Shown here piece by piece: positions 1-45,589 of a stretch of DNA of 64,000 nucleotides (the stretch's first letter is position 1; every line of letters begins with the position of its first letter). This stretch comes from Physella acuta (lineage: Eukaryota > Mollusca > Gastropoda > Physidae): assembly GCF_028476545.1 (NCBI RefSeq), contig NW_026732027.1:286001-350000 (forward strand), in the 5' to 3' direction. The notes under the pieces were generated by a model that worked only from the letters and a program-made list of their open reading frames with translations, did not search any database and was not told where the DNA came from. The position numbers were made by a program, and so were the translations under genes.

Positions 1-957
1 ACCCACACATTTGTGTAGTAGGTCCGTACCCACACATTTGTGTAGTGTTACGTACCCACACATTTGTGTAGTGGATCACGTACCCACACATTTGTGTAGT
101 GGATCACGTACCCACACATTTGTGTAGTAGGTCCGTACCCACACATTTGTATAGTTGGTCCGTACCCACACATTTGTGTAGTGTTACGTACCCACACATT
201 TGTGTAGTGGATCACGTACCCACACATTTGTGTAGTGGATCACGTACCCACACATTTGTGTAGTTGGTCCGTACCCACACATTTGTGTAGTGGATCACGT
301 ACCCACACATTTGTGTAGTGGATCACGTACCCACACATTTGTGTAGTGGATCACGTACCCACACATTTATGTAGTGGATCACGTACCCACACATTTGTGT
401 AGGGTGTCCGTACCCACACATTTGTATAGTTGGTCCGTACCCACACATTTGTGTAGTAGGTCCGTACCCACACATTTGTGTAGTGGATCACGTACCCACA
501 CATTTATGTAGTGGATCACGTACCCACACATTTGTGTAGGGTGTCCGTACCCACACATTTGTGTAGTAGGTCCGTACCCACACATTTGTGTAGTGGATCA
601 CGTACCCACACATTTGTGTAGTGGATCACGTACCCACACATTTGTGTAGTTGGTCCGTACCCACACATTTGTGTAGTGGATCACGTACCCACACATTTGT
701 GTAGTAGGTCCGTACCCACACATTTGTGTAGTGGATCACGTACCCACACATTTGTGTAGTTGGTCCGTACCCACACATTTGTGTAGTGGATCACGTACCC
801 ACACATTTGTGTAGTGGATCACGTACCCACACATTTGTGTAGTAGGTCCGTACCCACACATTTGTGTAGTGTTACGTACCCACACATTTGTGTAGTGGAT
901 CACGTACCCACACATTTGTATAGTTGGTCCGTACCCACACATTTGTGTAGGGTGTAG
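1..957. repeat. Minisatellite, 26-28 bp unit, about 34 copies
   Basis: A constant core of acccacacatttgtgtag is followed by one of five short tails (taggtccgt, tgttacgt, tggatcacgt, ttggtccgt, ggtgtccgt). The array starts at or before base 1. Core arms ACACA and TGTGT are inverted. The tails follow a partly repeated order, which suggests block duplications. Open frames across it are by-products of the repeat. It lies in the last visible intron of the gene or beyond it. Confidence 0.95.
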
Positions 958-2799
958 GGGTATCGCCGATAAACAAATTTCAGTTTAGGCTTGTAGCTAG
1001 CGTTAGGTTTGAGAAGAGGGGGGGGGTGAGATTAGAGTATCGATAGCTTGGAGCAAACAGCTGATCGGAGAGTACGTCTAATAGACAAGTGTCAACGTTT
1101 TATTGTCGGTGACAGCCAGTCAATGTGTTTTAGTGCGGCCAACAAATCAATGGCTGTACCAGGCACATAATCACTATGAGCCAGGTAGCTCCAGTAGACA
1201 ACAGTACAAGTGGTCTTAACAACGGCATTAAATTACTTAATGATGGAGGGGAGGGGGGGGGGGGTCAACTCCGGTCAACCTACCGGGGTCAAATTATGTA
1301 TGCAGTATATAATTGAAGGTCATTATGATAATAGTTGAATGGGTCAGTCCCTATTTAACAATTACATAATGGTATGGGCAGGGGGGATGGCAGTCGGTAT
1401 AAATGAAGGTCAGAATGATACAGGTTGAATGGGTCAGTCCCTATTTAACAATTACATAATGGTATGGAGGATGGCAGTCCGTCTAATAAGATTTTAAATT
1501 GTAACAGATGTCTGTGATTAAAAGCAAAGAAATGAGTAAATACTGAAGAAGCGACAAACGCCAAGATTTCTGCATGTGTTAGCACTCCCCCCCCCCCCCC
1601 CCCTCTCCCACCACGCAATGCTTTCTAACACAGTGTATAATAAGTTTATGCTTAGTCAATACGCGAGAGTTACGGCACTTGTGTAACAGCGGCCCACCTG
1701 TAGCTTAGTGTGCTCGTTATGTAACTCAGTTCTCTCCCCTCCCCCTACATCATCCCCTCAGTGTTTACACATCACCATCCTGCGGTATTTATACATTAGG
1801 CATGTCATGTCGGTTTAAGCATGTCGTGTTTGTAGACATGTCGTATTTTTAGGTGTGTTTGTATGCTTCTGGTTGTGTGTATGTGTACGGTTATAAGCTT
1901 ATATGTGTGTATGTACTTGTAAGTGTGTGTTTACTTAACGCTTATCTAGGTGTATGTCAATGGAATTGTATGTATATGTATTTTTATTTGAATGTAATCA
2001 GTGTGCTGGTGTATGTGTGTATGTGATTGTCCTTTTAAGTATGTATTATTTATGTCCTTATGTGTGTACATACACGTATGTGTGCGTATGCGCTTGTTTT
2101 TGTGTGCACACATGTGGGTGTAAGTATGTTTTTTTTTTGTGTAAATCGGTTTAAGTGTGTATGTTCATGTATGTGTATGTTCGCATGTGTTTTTGTGTGC
2201 GTCTGTGTGGTTTTGAGTTTGCGTATATGTTTATGCTGTTGTATGTGTCTACTACCTGTGTAAGCCAACATTACATGTGCAAAGATTACATCTAGTAAGT
2301 CAACAGTTCACGTCTGAATGTTCAGTTTACTTTAACCCGGTTTTTATTCTGTCTAGTTTGTAAACACATTAAAACCCAATTTCATATATTCTAACAACCA
2401 TTTCTACCAGCCGCATTATGTGAAAACGACTACTGGTAGTACAGCGTTACATTTTGGATTTGTGGTGGACCAGGCAGATTGGGGGGAGGGGGGGGGGGGG
2501 GGGATTAAATGCAGATTGATCAATTTCCTGACAGGGAGACAACCAGTGTAAGATAAGGGGAGATAAATTTTTTTTTAAATTTCAGGTTGAATGTGACTAA
2601 AATTTTAATTAAAGTATTACATCAAGGAGTATTTAACACAAACTTGAAAGAGGGTTGGGTTTAGCGAGTTGAAGCAGGAAGCTTAATATAAGCTAATCAT
2701 TATTCGATTTGTTTTTAATTAGGGGTAGAGCGTTTTGAAAACCTATTTCAATGGGACGGTAGCTCTACTGACGCATAAGTCATATAGTGGCGGTAGTGT
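958..2799. other. Non-coding stretch; TG-rich tract, G-runs
   Basis: No exon seen on either strand. Holds a C-run near 1587-1605, a TG/TATG-rich low-complexity tract at about 1860-2260, and a G-run at 2481-2504. The tandem duplication is listed separately. Confidence 0.6.
1311..1481. repeat. Tandem duplication, about 90 bp x 2
   Basis: Two adjacent copies share gttgaatgggtcagtccc and caattacataatggtatg and both end in ggatggcagtc. They differ mainly by a short G-rich insertion between them. Confidence 0.85.
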
Positions 2800-2985
2800 T
2801 AGACACGGGACAGTACTGACCGATAAAGTGACGTTACTGACATATATAGGGGACAGCACTGACAGCAATAGGTGACAGCAATCACAGACATAGGGGACAG
2901 CACTGACAGACTTAGGGGACAGCACTGACAGACATAGGTGACAACACAGACAGATGTAGATAACGACAGAACTGACATACACAAC
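2800..2985. repeat. Minisatellite, about 21 bp unit
   Basis: Units of the type ggacagcactgacagacata, six to eight degenerate copies, ending right at the target-site duplication of the hAT element that follows. Confidence 0.8.
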
Positions 2986-3465
2986 CAGAGCCGGCGTTAG
3001 GGGGTGGCGAACGGGGCGGTCGCCATAGGCCCCGCGCTTGAAGGGGCCCCGCGCTTCAGCACTGTCATTGTTATCTGAATTAGTTCGTAAACTTAAAAAA
3101 AAATTGTTGCTGAATTCAATTGGGAAAAACTAAATGGTCGAATGCCGACGTTGTTGATTGTTATAACTAAGGCCACGGTCGATGTTGGTGAGTCCCACCT
3201 GAACTGGGACAGGCCGTAATTCGATACAAAAATAGTGTCACACCTCCCCTTTGTGTAGGGTACGGTCGCCTGGCATTTGACCTGAGCTGACTGGAGATGG
3301 CGGTCGAAAATTAGCCCACGACGTAAAGAGATACCCTATTGTATGCGGACCGATGAAGACGTCCTTTTAGTGAGCAGACGGGATGTCTATAGTAGACAGT
3401 TAGTGACCTGATGAACTCTAGTCCTGACTTTCTTGTTGTAGATGTCGTATAATGTCGTATATGTA

Positions 3466-3549
3466 CAGTGTTTCTTCCAGACTTTTTTCTCCGGGGGGGG
3501 GGGGGGGAGGGGGGGGAGGGGCACTTGAAGAGATGCCTGGAAGAAACTC
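3466..3549. mobile_element. Nested hAT MITE, 84 bp (TTTCTTCCAG family)
   Basis: Ends CAGTGTTTCTTCCAG and CTGGAAGAAACTC, flanked by tatatgta (3458-3465 and 3550-3557). Same family as the 200-bp copy at 51617-51816 but with a shorter, G-run-filled centre; the right end lacks the last bases. Confidence 0.75.
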
Positions 3550-4074
3550 TATATGTAGGCCTACTTGTCTTGGTATAACAAAATTAACATTCAGTTGCGT
3601 GCGGAGGGGTGGGAGGAGGGCGACGAGGAGGTGGGGGGGCCCTTAGGATCTATATCAGGCGGCATTAAACAGAGTGATTTATTATTATTTTTTGGAAGAA
3701 AGTTAAAACTGTTGTTATGTTGTGTCACCTTAAGGATTCAACCGTTCAATAATTAAGACAATAATGATTTTGGTTTTAAAATATTGTATGAATTCTAAAC
3801 AAATTTTGAAGTCTATACTGTTTTGATATATCAGGCCGAATTCGCTGTATTGTAAACTTTATTTTCCTAATTATTCGGCACGTGATTAAATTTTCTTAAG
3901 TGATTTGGTATGAATTACATAACTGTTAAAAGTGATTTAATATCTTAGCAAAGGAAAAAAAACTACGAACATTGGGTTAATACATGGGAGAGATAAAAAT
4001 CTGTTATTATAGTGGAAAGTTTGACATTAGCTTATAAACTCCAAAACATTTGTGTTATTATGTGTACATCACAT

Positions 4075-4315
4075 CAGTGGCGTAGCCAGGACGGGTGTCA
4101 CCCCCCCCCCCCAGAGGCGTTGCGACCCTTCCCGGGGACAAACTTCCAAGTTTTCGATTTGCACCCCCCCCCCCCCTCAAACTTTCGATTTGCACCCCCC
4201 CTCAAGTTTTTCTCTATATAGGTTGCTATTTTTTGCCTTGGTGTCACCCCCCTAAATGGTGTCACCCGGTGCGGTCCGCACCCCCCGCCCCCCCCCCCCC
4301 CTCGCTACGCTCCTG
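4075..4315. mobile_element. Nested hAT MITE, 241 bp (CAGTGGCGTAGC family)
   Basis: Ends CAGTGGCGTAGCCAGG and CTCGCTACGCTCCTG, flanked by a perfect 8-bp duplication catcacat (4067-4074 and 4316-4323). Interior is C-run-rich. Inserted in the 2986-4524 element, hence younger than it. Confidence 0.85.
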
Positions 4316-4336
4316 CATCACATTATATAGGCCTTT

Positions 4337-4465
<129 letters not shown>

Positions 4466-4532
4466 GGAAAGGCCCCGCGCGGATGGTTGGCCCTAGGCCC
4501 CGCGTATTCCTAACGCCGGCTCTGTACACAAC

Positions 4533-5490
4533 ACTGTAGGCGCTTTGAATTTGTCACACATAATTGTTGTGTTCTCCAATTGTGTATCAACACCCGCCAT
4601 GTCCCACAAACAATTAGCCCGTCTATCAACAAAACCACGTGATACCCGTCACCCAACAGACCCGTGTGTTTAGACAAGGAGTAAACGACGGGCTCAAGAC
4701 GTACATTTACAACCTGGGTCTGCTACAGGTAGCCGGCTCAATGGGAACTCGATCAGGTCCTATAGCAAAGATAGGTGTTTGTGTGTGGGGGGAAGGGAGG
4801 TGGGGGGAGCATTACTTGGCACAATACAGGGGGGGTACAGTATGATATAGATCGGTACTGCTTGCTACCGTCCTATTGTTATACTCCCTTACCCTCCCCC
4901 CCCTACCCAGGCACCCCATTCACAAAACAAACAGGTACACGTCAGTTTTATGAAGACAAATGGCAAGTCCTGGTTAGATAAAAAAAAATACCCACACAAC
5001 CGTGTGTTCACTGTTGAAATTTAAACCAACATTGAACGCGTGGGTGGGACGTGTCGATTTGTCATTGTAATGTAAGTGTTGTCTGAAATCAATATCAATG
5101 AAGGTGAAACTATATAGATCTGCGTAGAATCAGTAACCTCTAATTATTCTGGACATTGTGTAGGGTAATAGAGACTTGTCTATAAATGACGCCAAACTCA
5201 TAAAGGTGGTGGCATTCTTAATTTAGTGACAATGAACTAAATAAGCAAAGGGTGGTTAGAGGGGTTGAGAAATGTGGTTGTAAAATGTAAATTAGCACAT
5301 ATTTCATCTGTCTTAAAATACAACATGTAATTAAAGACATACTAATTTGGATTATCATTAGGGGGTGGGGATTAAAAAATGCAGTGTGGAGTTGAGTTGT
5401 CCCTTTGTAGAAAATTAAGTACTCATTTCTTTAGTCATTATCGCCACTGTTGTGTTAAGTATAGTTTTATTCGACCAAGTGACCACTCCC
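4533..5490. other. Intronic non-coding stretch
   Basis: G-rich patch at about 4780-4840 and otherwise unremarkable AT-rich sequence. No exon fitting the AG-split phase of the gene was found. Confidence 0.5.
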
Positions 5491-5494
5491 AAAT

Positions 5495-5680
5495 ATCCAA
5501 TGGAAAGCGAAAGAGAGGGAAGACCACTGGGAACATGGAGGAGAGAGATGGAAGAAGAAGTGCAGGCTACTGGCAAGACCTGGCATGAACTAAAGTGGCT
5601 AGCCCAAGACAGAGTGGAATGGCGGAGATTTGTTGCTGCCCTATAATCCACAAGGAGTGATGAGGATTAAGTAAGTAACT
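5495..5680 (+). mobile_element. 5'-truncated LINE, C-terminal end of reverse transcriptase ORF
   Basis: Plus-strand reading EREGRPLGTWRREMEEE, then GKTWHELKWLAQDRVEWRR and FVAAL is the typical last segment of an invertebrate LINE ORF2 (pattern G-R-P-x-x-T-W-R-R ... A-Q-D-R-x-x-W-R). A stop follows FVAAL, then STRSDED and a second stop; the family usually reads ALC-S-T-R-x-x-E-D, so the first stop may replace the Cys codon. The 3' end ATTAAGTAAGTAA looks like a short terminal repeat tail. Antisense to the host gene, 20-200 nt beyond the donor of its last visible exon. Confidence 0.75.
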
Positions 5681-5702
5681 CTAGCAAGATTTACCAACCT
5701 AC

Positions 5703-37842
<32,140 letters not shown>

Positions 37843-38164
37843 CTGAAACAAATAGGGGACAAAATCTGTTAAAAACAGCAAGTTAAAATCTCTCTCGTCG
37901 AGGGCAGGTGACAGAAGATTGTAGAACCCGAACGTCATTGAAATGTAATGACATGCCGACTTTATGGGTCTTCTAGATGGGGCAAGGTACGGGTTTCATG
38001 TCCTGGGGATAGGGTCTCATAAGCCTGGGTCGATGTATAGGTTTTATAATACTGGGGATAGGGTTTTACAAGCAGGGGTAAGAGTACGGGTTTCATAATC
38101 CCGGGTCGTAACACGGTAGACTGGATTATATAATTGGGGTCAGTGTATGGATTTAAAAACATGG

Positions 38165-38725
38165 GACAGGACAGCACTATACTGGAAGAGATATTAAGCT
38201 TCTATGTGTGTGTGGGGCGGTGTGGGTGTGTGGATGAGACAGGACATCACTATACTGGAAGAGATATTAAGCTTCTCTGTGTGTGTGGGGCGGTGTGGGT
38301 GTGTGGATGAGACAGGACAGCACTATACTGGAAGAGATATTAAGCTTCTCTGTGTGTGTGGGGCGGTGTGGGTGTGTGGATGAGACAGGACAGCACTATA
38401 CTGGAAGAGATATTAAGCTTCTCTGTGTGTGTGGGGCGGTGTGGGTGTGTGGATGAGACAGGACAGCACTATACTGGACGAGATATTTACCTTGTCTGTA
38501 GGGTGTGTGTGTGGGGGGGGGGGGGAGAGAAAGGACAACACTACACTGTACCAGATATTAAGCTTGTCTGTGGGGTTTGTGTGTGTGGGGTGTGTGTGGG
38601 GGGTGAGAGACAGGACAACACTACACTGTACCAGATATTAAGCTTGTCTGTGGGGTTTGTGTGTGGGGTGTGTGTGGGGGGCGGATGAGACAGGACAACA
38701 CTATACTGGACGAGACATATTCAAT
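38165..38725. repeat. Tandem array, about 72-bp unit, 7 copies
   Basis: Units acaggacagcactatactgg, aagagatattaagcttctct, then GT-rich gtgtgtgtggggcggtgtgg. The last three units carry a changed tail (ctgtaccagatatt). Confidence 0.93.
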
Positions 38726-39800
38726 GTGTCTGTGTGTTGTGTGTGTTGGGGCGGGGTATATATGTGGGATGTGGTGGAGATAAGGAAGCGATAAGCTGTC
38801 ACGTCCTATACACGTGATTTACAAACACACTGACGTGATCAAATTAGTAAAGTTAATTGTTAATTGCTCATTAGCCCAGCACACATTTAATTTATGCTCC
38901 ATCTGAGATAGTCAGTTGATACCACATTTTAGGGAATGATTTCATATGCGCAAAACCACAATTGGCTTAGACGTACCATGCCCTGGTATTTATATAGAGC
39001 CACATCTTAATCTGAAATGAAAGCTAAGTCTATACCACAATCAGTGCTAAACTAATCCAACTCCTTATGTTATTCCTGCTAAGCTAACCTAGTAGCCATT
39101 AACAAATCCTTGCCAAAAACAACCTATAATTTCCTTTCTTATTCTCACCTAAAGCTAACATACATAGCATGTAGTAGCAATACCACTAAACAAATCTTCG
39201 TCCAAAAACACCCATAACTTTCTATCTTATTCTCAACTAAAGCTAACAAAAATGTAGTAGCAATACCAATACATAACTCTTTGTCCAAAAACAAACTAAA
39301 AACGTATTATCTTATTCCCACCCTAACACTAAAGCTAACATCAATAAATAAATCATTTTCCACAAACAGTCCATAACTTTTCTCACCCTAACACTAAAGC
39401 TGATAGCATGAATAAACTAACCCCTTGTCATAAACAGCCCATAACTTCCCATCTTATTGTCACCCTAATGCTAACATATACCACGGTACAGCTAAACCAC
39501 CATTCACAAAGCTCGAAAAGAAACTATCACGAGCTGTTAAAATCAATACTTACTCTCTAGAAACACATGTGTGTAGACTGATCGATAAATCCCCGTTTGT
39601 AGCGAACACATCTTGACACGGCTGACCTACACACATACACACTTAGCCCTCGTCACGTGACCGTGGGTCACTTATCTAACCTGACCATTGCCCAGGTGAT
39701 CCCAAGATGACCTCAGGTCACCGGCAGGTCCGTGAGGGGTCAGTGACGGCCGGATAATCCGAAGTGATTTAATGCAGCGTCCAGCAGTACGACAGAGCTG
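38726..39800. other. Non-coding stretch
   Basis: Loose 60-75 bp similarities (ctaaagctaacat, aacaaatcttcgtccaaa) at 39040-39480 suggest an old, decayed tandem array. 39640-39780 is GC-richer with tcacgtgacc and gacctcaggtcac words but shows no exon. Confidence 0.5.
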
Positions 39801-39804
39801 TCTG

Positions 39805-40265
39805 TCACATGATATTGTTGGATAAAACAGCACACGGGTCTAGAGATTCTTGCAACAGTTGTTGAATGCTATATGACTTAATACAGTATCCAGTCGGTAA
39901 AATACAGTAACATTCGCTCACTATATTGGATAGAACAGTACATGGGTCTAGAGATTCTTGCAACAGTTGTTGAATGCTATATGACTTAATACAGTATCCA
40001 GTCGGTAAACTACAGTAACATTCGCTCACTATATTTGATAGAACAGTAAATGGGTCTAGAGATTCTTGCAACAGTTGTTGAATGCTATATGACTTAATAC
40101 AGTATCCAGTAGGATAACTACAGTAACATTCGCTCACTATTTTGGATAGAACAGTACATGGGTCTAGAGATTCTCGTAACAGTGCGAGAATGCGATATGA
40201 CTTAATACAGTATCCAATAGGTTTACTACAGTAACACTCACTCACTATATTGGATAGAACAGCAT
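39805..40265. repeat. Tandem array, about 107-108 bp unit, 4.3 copies
   Basis: Units contain agaacagtacatgggtctag, agattcttgcaacagttgtt, gaatgctatatgacttaata and cagtatccagtcggtaaac. Open on the minus strand for 146 codons because the unit is close to a multiple of three; not a gene. Confidence 0.93.
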
Positions 40266-40399
40266 ATATGTAATCTCGTCAGTTCTACGAATATATGTTG
40301 AAAAGAACACCACTTATAAATTCTTGATGATAGAGGACTACACCCACATCATGTTGAATAGAAATTACATACAGCTAAGTATTTCTGATAAAGCTCTAT

Positions 40400-40745
40400 G
40401 TTTGAGGTTGTCAAATAGAACACTCAGATATTCCTGTTATAATTTTTTTTGTTGAGGGTAATTCAAATAGAACAAGGTTCAGATATTCCTGGTAAAACTG
40501 TTGAATTTGTCAAACAGAATAGCACTTAGATATGTATATGTTCAGAATCAGTCAAATAGAACAACACTCAGATATTCCTGAAAGTTCTATGTTGATAGAG
40601 CCTCCTGTGGAATGTAGAACAACACATAGATAATCCTGAAAAGTTCTATGTTGCTAGAGCCTCCTGTGGGATGTAGAACAAAACATAGATAGGGGGGCCT
40701 ACTCCTGAAAAGTTCTATGTTAAGGCTATATTGATAAAGCCTCCT
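40400..40745. repeat. Decayed tandem repeat
   Basis: Repeated cctgaaaagttctatgttg and gagcctcctgtgg words, with tcagatattcctg words on the left; unit boundaries are blurred. Confidence 0.6.
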
Positions 40746-40859
40746 GTTAGACACGTAGATATTCCTGCAACGCCCAGGCGGCGAGGTGAGCGCCTAAGAA
40801 CAACATTGAGCTAATCGATACTGCTCCAGGTTCTCATAGCCTCTGTACAACACTCGCCT

Positions 40860-41080
40860 AGGGTGGCTCCTGGCTCATTACAACACTCGCTTAGCGTGTC
40901 TCATGGCTCATTACATCACTCGCCTAGCGTGGCTCATGGCACTTTACATCACTCGCCTGGGATGGTTCATGGCTCTTTACATCACTCGCATAGGATGGCT
41001 CATTGCTTATTACAACACTCGCCTAGCGTGGCTCATGGCTCATTACAACACTCGCCTGGGATGGCTCATTACAATCACTT
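40860..41080. repeat. Minisatellite, about 33-bp unit, 6-7 copies
   Basis: Unit ggctcattacaacactcgcc plus tagcgtggctcat. Two plus frames stay open across it; not coding. Confidence 0.92.
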
Positions 41081-42855
41081 TTAAGTAACACAAAATACAT
41101 CACATCAGATCAAATCAATACCCGAAAAATGTTATCCATAATCACACCATAATAAGAATAAAGATCAAATTAATGCCTTAGTAAAATACCACAATGCTAC
41201 ACACACAATTTTAAAAAATAAAATAAAAAAATACTCAATACAACGCGTCAATTACGACCACAGAAATTCCAACATAAACGCTTTACAGCAACTCGCCGGT
41301 GCAGTTCATGCTATGGTATGTCAACTATTGGGACGCTAAGCTTGAACTAACAAGTAGCATACATTAGTGTACGCCAGCATACACCAGCATTCACCAGCAT
41401 ACACCGGCATACAGCAGGTTACATTGTCATCGCTTGTCACATCATCATCATCATTAACACACGTCAACACATGCACCTGGATGGTTCTAGAATTATTTCA
41501 GCTATTTCAAACTCCACGCCGCAGATAGCTGTTGAGGTGTGGGTAAGGGGTGGGGGCGAGATATCTAAGGGGGAGGGGAGAGATATACGGGTGTGGGAAG
41601 TGGAGACAAATATCTAGGTCAACCTGGGACACGTGTCAACATACTGTTTTAACATTCAACACACAATGCCGTAATCTGTCCAAATATGACGTGTGTGTTA
41701 TTGTCGGGCATGCAAGTGGTGATACTATTGTGTGCACAAATTTGGGGAAACTTCGTCTGTCAAACAACATGACAGACAGATACATCCAACACTACTACTT
41801 AGCATCAGATTGATTGTGTCTGTCATGAGGTCTGTCAAAATGTTATGACAGATGTCTTGCTAGCTACCGTTTAGCCTCGACTGACCAACGCTGTCCGTCA
41901 GATATTCAAATATTTACATCCATATCTGAAACACACTGTGCTGGTGGTTTCATAGTTTGCCTTCCAATAACAACAAAAATTAATCTAAAAAATAGAACTT
42001 TTTAAAACGAAAGCGCACCCGTGGTAATAAATTAGTAAATGTAAAAACAGCAATTATTTGACGCATGCGTGCATCGAAAGCAATATTAACAAAAACGTCA
42101 ATAGGATTACGTTTATTTACGGCTATAACGGTTTTATTTGTAGATTAGAATTATGTTTATTTACGACTAAAACTGTTTTATTTGTAGATTAGGATTACGT
42201 TTATTTACGACTAAAACTGTGTTATTTGTCGGTTGGTACTATGAGTGATTACAACTTAGTCCACACAATTTTCAGTTGGGTTACCCCCCCCTAAACACAC
42301 TCCTTCAGCCACCCCCCCCCCCCCCCACATCGCCCCAAACATACCTCTATAGAGATGCGAGGGTAAATATCGTCAGCAAATAATTATCTTTGGCGCAGGA
42401 TATACTGCATTCTAATCAGGTCGATAGCCAATGAAATCGGGTTTATATTTAGACCCCGACGCCATAGTTAACCGTGGTAAACTTGCTTATGTTTACACTA
42501 GCTGAGGGAAACAGTCAACTCGGCTGACTGAATCAACAGTCACATGACTTCAGTCACAACCAGATAATAAAATAGTTATACTATAACATCAGGGAAGGAT
42601 TATCTAGTCGGACATTGCCTGCATATGTGTAGAAGAGAAAAATACCACAAACAGGAACAAAATACAATTTTATTGTAATATATTCCTCATGTTATAGATG
42701 GAATCAACTCATTGAAAAAAAAACCTGTACTTATGAAATAAGAGAATTTGTGAAAGAAATCGATTTTTTAAATTTTTAACATCATTGATGAGCCTGATAT
42801 ATCCAGTAGGTTTAAACAACAACAAAAAGGGAAGGTTACAAAAGTTGTCATAAAT
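41081..42855. other. Non-coding stretch with small repeats
   Basis: A 40-bp repeat x 3 (attacgtttatttacgacta) lies at 42108-42230, an accagcat-type repeat at 41365-41410, and C-runs at 42284-42324. No exon seen. Confidence 0.5.
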
Positions 42856-42859
42856 ACTG

Positions 42860-43075
42860 TCACACAATTATCCTAAACGATCTCACTATTGACCACAATT
42901 ATCCTAAACGGTCTCACTATTGACCACAATTATCCTAAACGGTCTCGCTAGTGACCAAAATTATCCTAAACGGTCTCGCTAGTGACCAAAATTATCCTAA
43001 GCGGTCTCGCTATTGACCACAATCATCCTAAACAGTCTCACTATGGACCATAATTACCCACAAACTGTCGCGCCA
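42860..43075. repeat. Minisatellite, 31-bp unit, 6-7 copies
   Basis: Unit accacaattatcctaaacgg plus tctcactattg. Confidence 0.9.
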
Positions 43076-43544
43076 TTAATAGACCATAGCTGACTTACAT
43101 CAAGCCCTCCTCCATGCATGAAAACCTACCAACCATACTGGAACAGAGTCAACTAAAAATAGCCCAAGGGAGACCACTCAAGCCAGAGAATACCATGGCC
43201 CCTTACAACGCAGAAAGATTTATGTACAGAGCAGATCATTAGCTGCACTAGTAGACACACGCCATAAATAAAACAGGATTTAAAACGGCACGGGTTTCAC
43301 TATAACCACGGAGATTATTGATTTTTTTTCGTCAACATCGGCCGTGAAAACAGATTTGGATAAAATAAGAATGATTCTAAATCAGGCATTGACTTAAGAC
43401 TTCGATCTTATTGGAAACACCCTGGCTGATTTATTTCAAAGCAACTGCGGATTAAGGTTAAGTTTAAGATTAGTCTACAGTAAGTTGGGACAGCGAATTA
43501 AGTACAAACAGCCAAGGGATTACACCCAAGGATATAGACTTAAG

Positions 43545-44030
43545 AACAAATACTCTAGGACGTATACCTTAGGACCTCTGACTATGGACAAATACACTAA
43601 GACATATGGTTAAGGACAAATACTCTAGGACGTATACCTTAGGACATCTGACTATGGACAAATACACTAAGACATATTATTAAGGACAAAAACTCCAGGT
43701 CTTAGACTGACCGGTCAGTTATTTAAAAAGTCAGGAGTTATCCCAGGACTGGTCAGCTAATACAAAAAGTCAGAAGTTATCATAGGACTGGTCAGCTAAT
43801 ACAAAAAGTCAGAAGTTATCATAGGACTGGTCAGCTAATACAAAAAGTCAGGAGTTATCCCAGGACTGGTCAGCTAATACAAAAAGTCAGGAGTTATCAT
43901 AGGACTGGTCAGCTAATACAAAAAGTCAGGAATTATCCCAGAACTAGTCAGCTAATACAAAAGTCAGGAATTATCTCAGGACTGGTCAGCTAATACAAAA
44001 GTCAGGAATTATCCCATGACTGTCGGCCGT
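43545..44030. repeat. Two adjacent tandem arrays
   Basis: 43545-43690: a 70-75 bp unit with aggacaaatactctaggacg and tatggacaaatacactaag, two copies. 43705-44030: a 38-39 bp unit ggactggtcagctaatacaa plus aaagtcaggagttatccca, eight copies. Confidence 0.88.
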
Positions 44031-44384
44031 GAGAAAAGCCAGAAATAGCCTGACACACGAGGGCCGAGTGTAGAGCCATTTATCTCCATTACCCTATCAC
44101 GTGACCAGACGGCTCCACAGCCCGGGGGAGGGACAAACCACTCAGAGAAACTCTCGACCCGTCATCTTAAACCTCATATCTGCACTTAAAGGTCACAGAT
44201 CTGAGGGCTCACAGGGCAGAGGAAGTAGAGTTGGTATGTTTGACCTCGCCTAAGAAGTGATTGTATGAGTATGGTCATCACTCTCCCTGATTTGCAACAT
44301 AAGTAATCATAGATGTATGACTCGCTAAATACACCGATAATTAATCCTTAAAAGTAATTGAGTTTTTAAACTTTAGACACATTG

Positions 44385-44632
44385 TCCTCTAAGTAAAAAA
44401 TAAAGATCCATATTCGAACCTGACGGCCTATGGGGCAATTGATGTAAAGTTCACTTGTTTCTGTGACCTCGACATATGAAGAGATAGTGTGGTCAACACT
44501 ATGCCTTGCGGCCATTTCTTTCCCTAACGTGAGTTAGGTACCCATTAGAGCTGGATGGACTCAGGGATGGTCTACTGACTTGAACCCAGATTCGAACTCA
44601 AGACTTTCTACCGCTAGGCAACCCCGTCCCAT
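44385..44632 (-). mobile_element. tRNA-derived SINE (family 1, copy 1)
   Basis: Minus-strand order: A-box-like CTAGCGGTAGAAAG, B box GAGTTCGAATCTGGG, body with GGGTACCTAACTCACG and CACACTATCTCTTCATATG, then GTCACAGAAACAAGTGAAC, and tail ATCTTTATTTTTTACTT. Two more copies at 51.4 and 63.3 kb define the family. Same strand as the host gene. Confidence 0.8.
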
Positions 44633-44814
44633 ACTATGTCCAATAATGCCATAATAATAGAATCTCCTTACAGTGGTGTTAGTAACTGGTAGCTAACTAA
44701 ATACAAATATGTCTTACTAATATCATTTCTAACCATATCCTTAACCGTAACCCTAACCCAAGTCCTGCCATCGCCCAAACTCTAATTTCTGACGGTAAAG
44801 CTAAACCTGGGATT

Positions 44815-44895
44815 ACAATATAACTAACAACCTAACACACCTAACAACCTAACACACCTAACAACCTAACACACCTAACAACCTAACACACCTAT
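44815..44895. repeat. Short tandem repeat, 17-bp unit
   Basis: caacctaacacacctaa repeated four times. Confidence 0.9.
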
Positions 44896-45589
44896 TTTCG
44901 GAAGAGTCTACTGTCGGACATATCAGAATCAACTTATAAAAGACATACAAGGATGATCGATTGTGTGCAATACAAGACGTATTAAAGTTGGGGTGGGTGT
45001 AGATGATGGGTGGGTGGGTGGGGGTGGTCTAAAATGCGGTGTTCAGTTAACCGTTAACACGTTTACTTAACAGGATATGAAAGACATCTGGGTGTCCTAG
45101 ATTCAGTTCAACTTCACAGCATGAGGTAGAAAGGGGGATGGGGGGGGGGGGGGGTGTCCCGGATTAATGCTCGCCAAGCATAATCATAAGGAATAGGAAG
45201 TTGTTATATTATGCTGCGGTGCAATAACATTAGCAGTAACATTAGAAATAACATTAGCTTCCTCAGAATCTCACATTTCACATTAAGGCGAGATGCAATA
45301 ACATTATCCACTACCAAGACGTATGTTTAAATGTGTCCATTATAATTAACTGCTTCATTTAATGGTGTCAAAAACAATGCATACATTAGATCGCACTATA
45401 TTGTTGAATGACTTTATTACTGCTGTCGTGCTATTCCGACGGTAACGGCCCAACTATTTGACTTCCTCTCCGTATAAGATTTTAATATTGGAGGTGATTT
45501 CCTCCAACACAATTAACTATTACGTATAAATATGTTACACGCCATACGGCTCTTTGATTCTGACGTCAAACTGCTTTTCTACATTTTCT

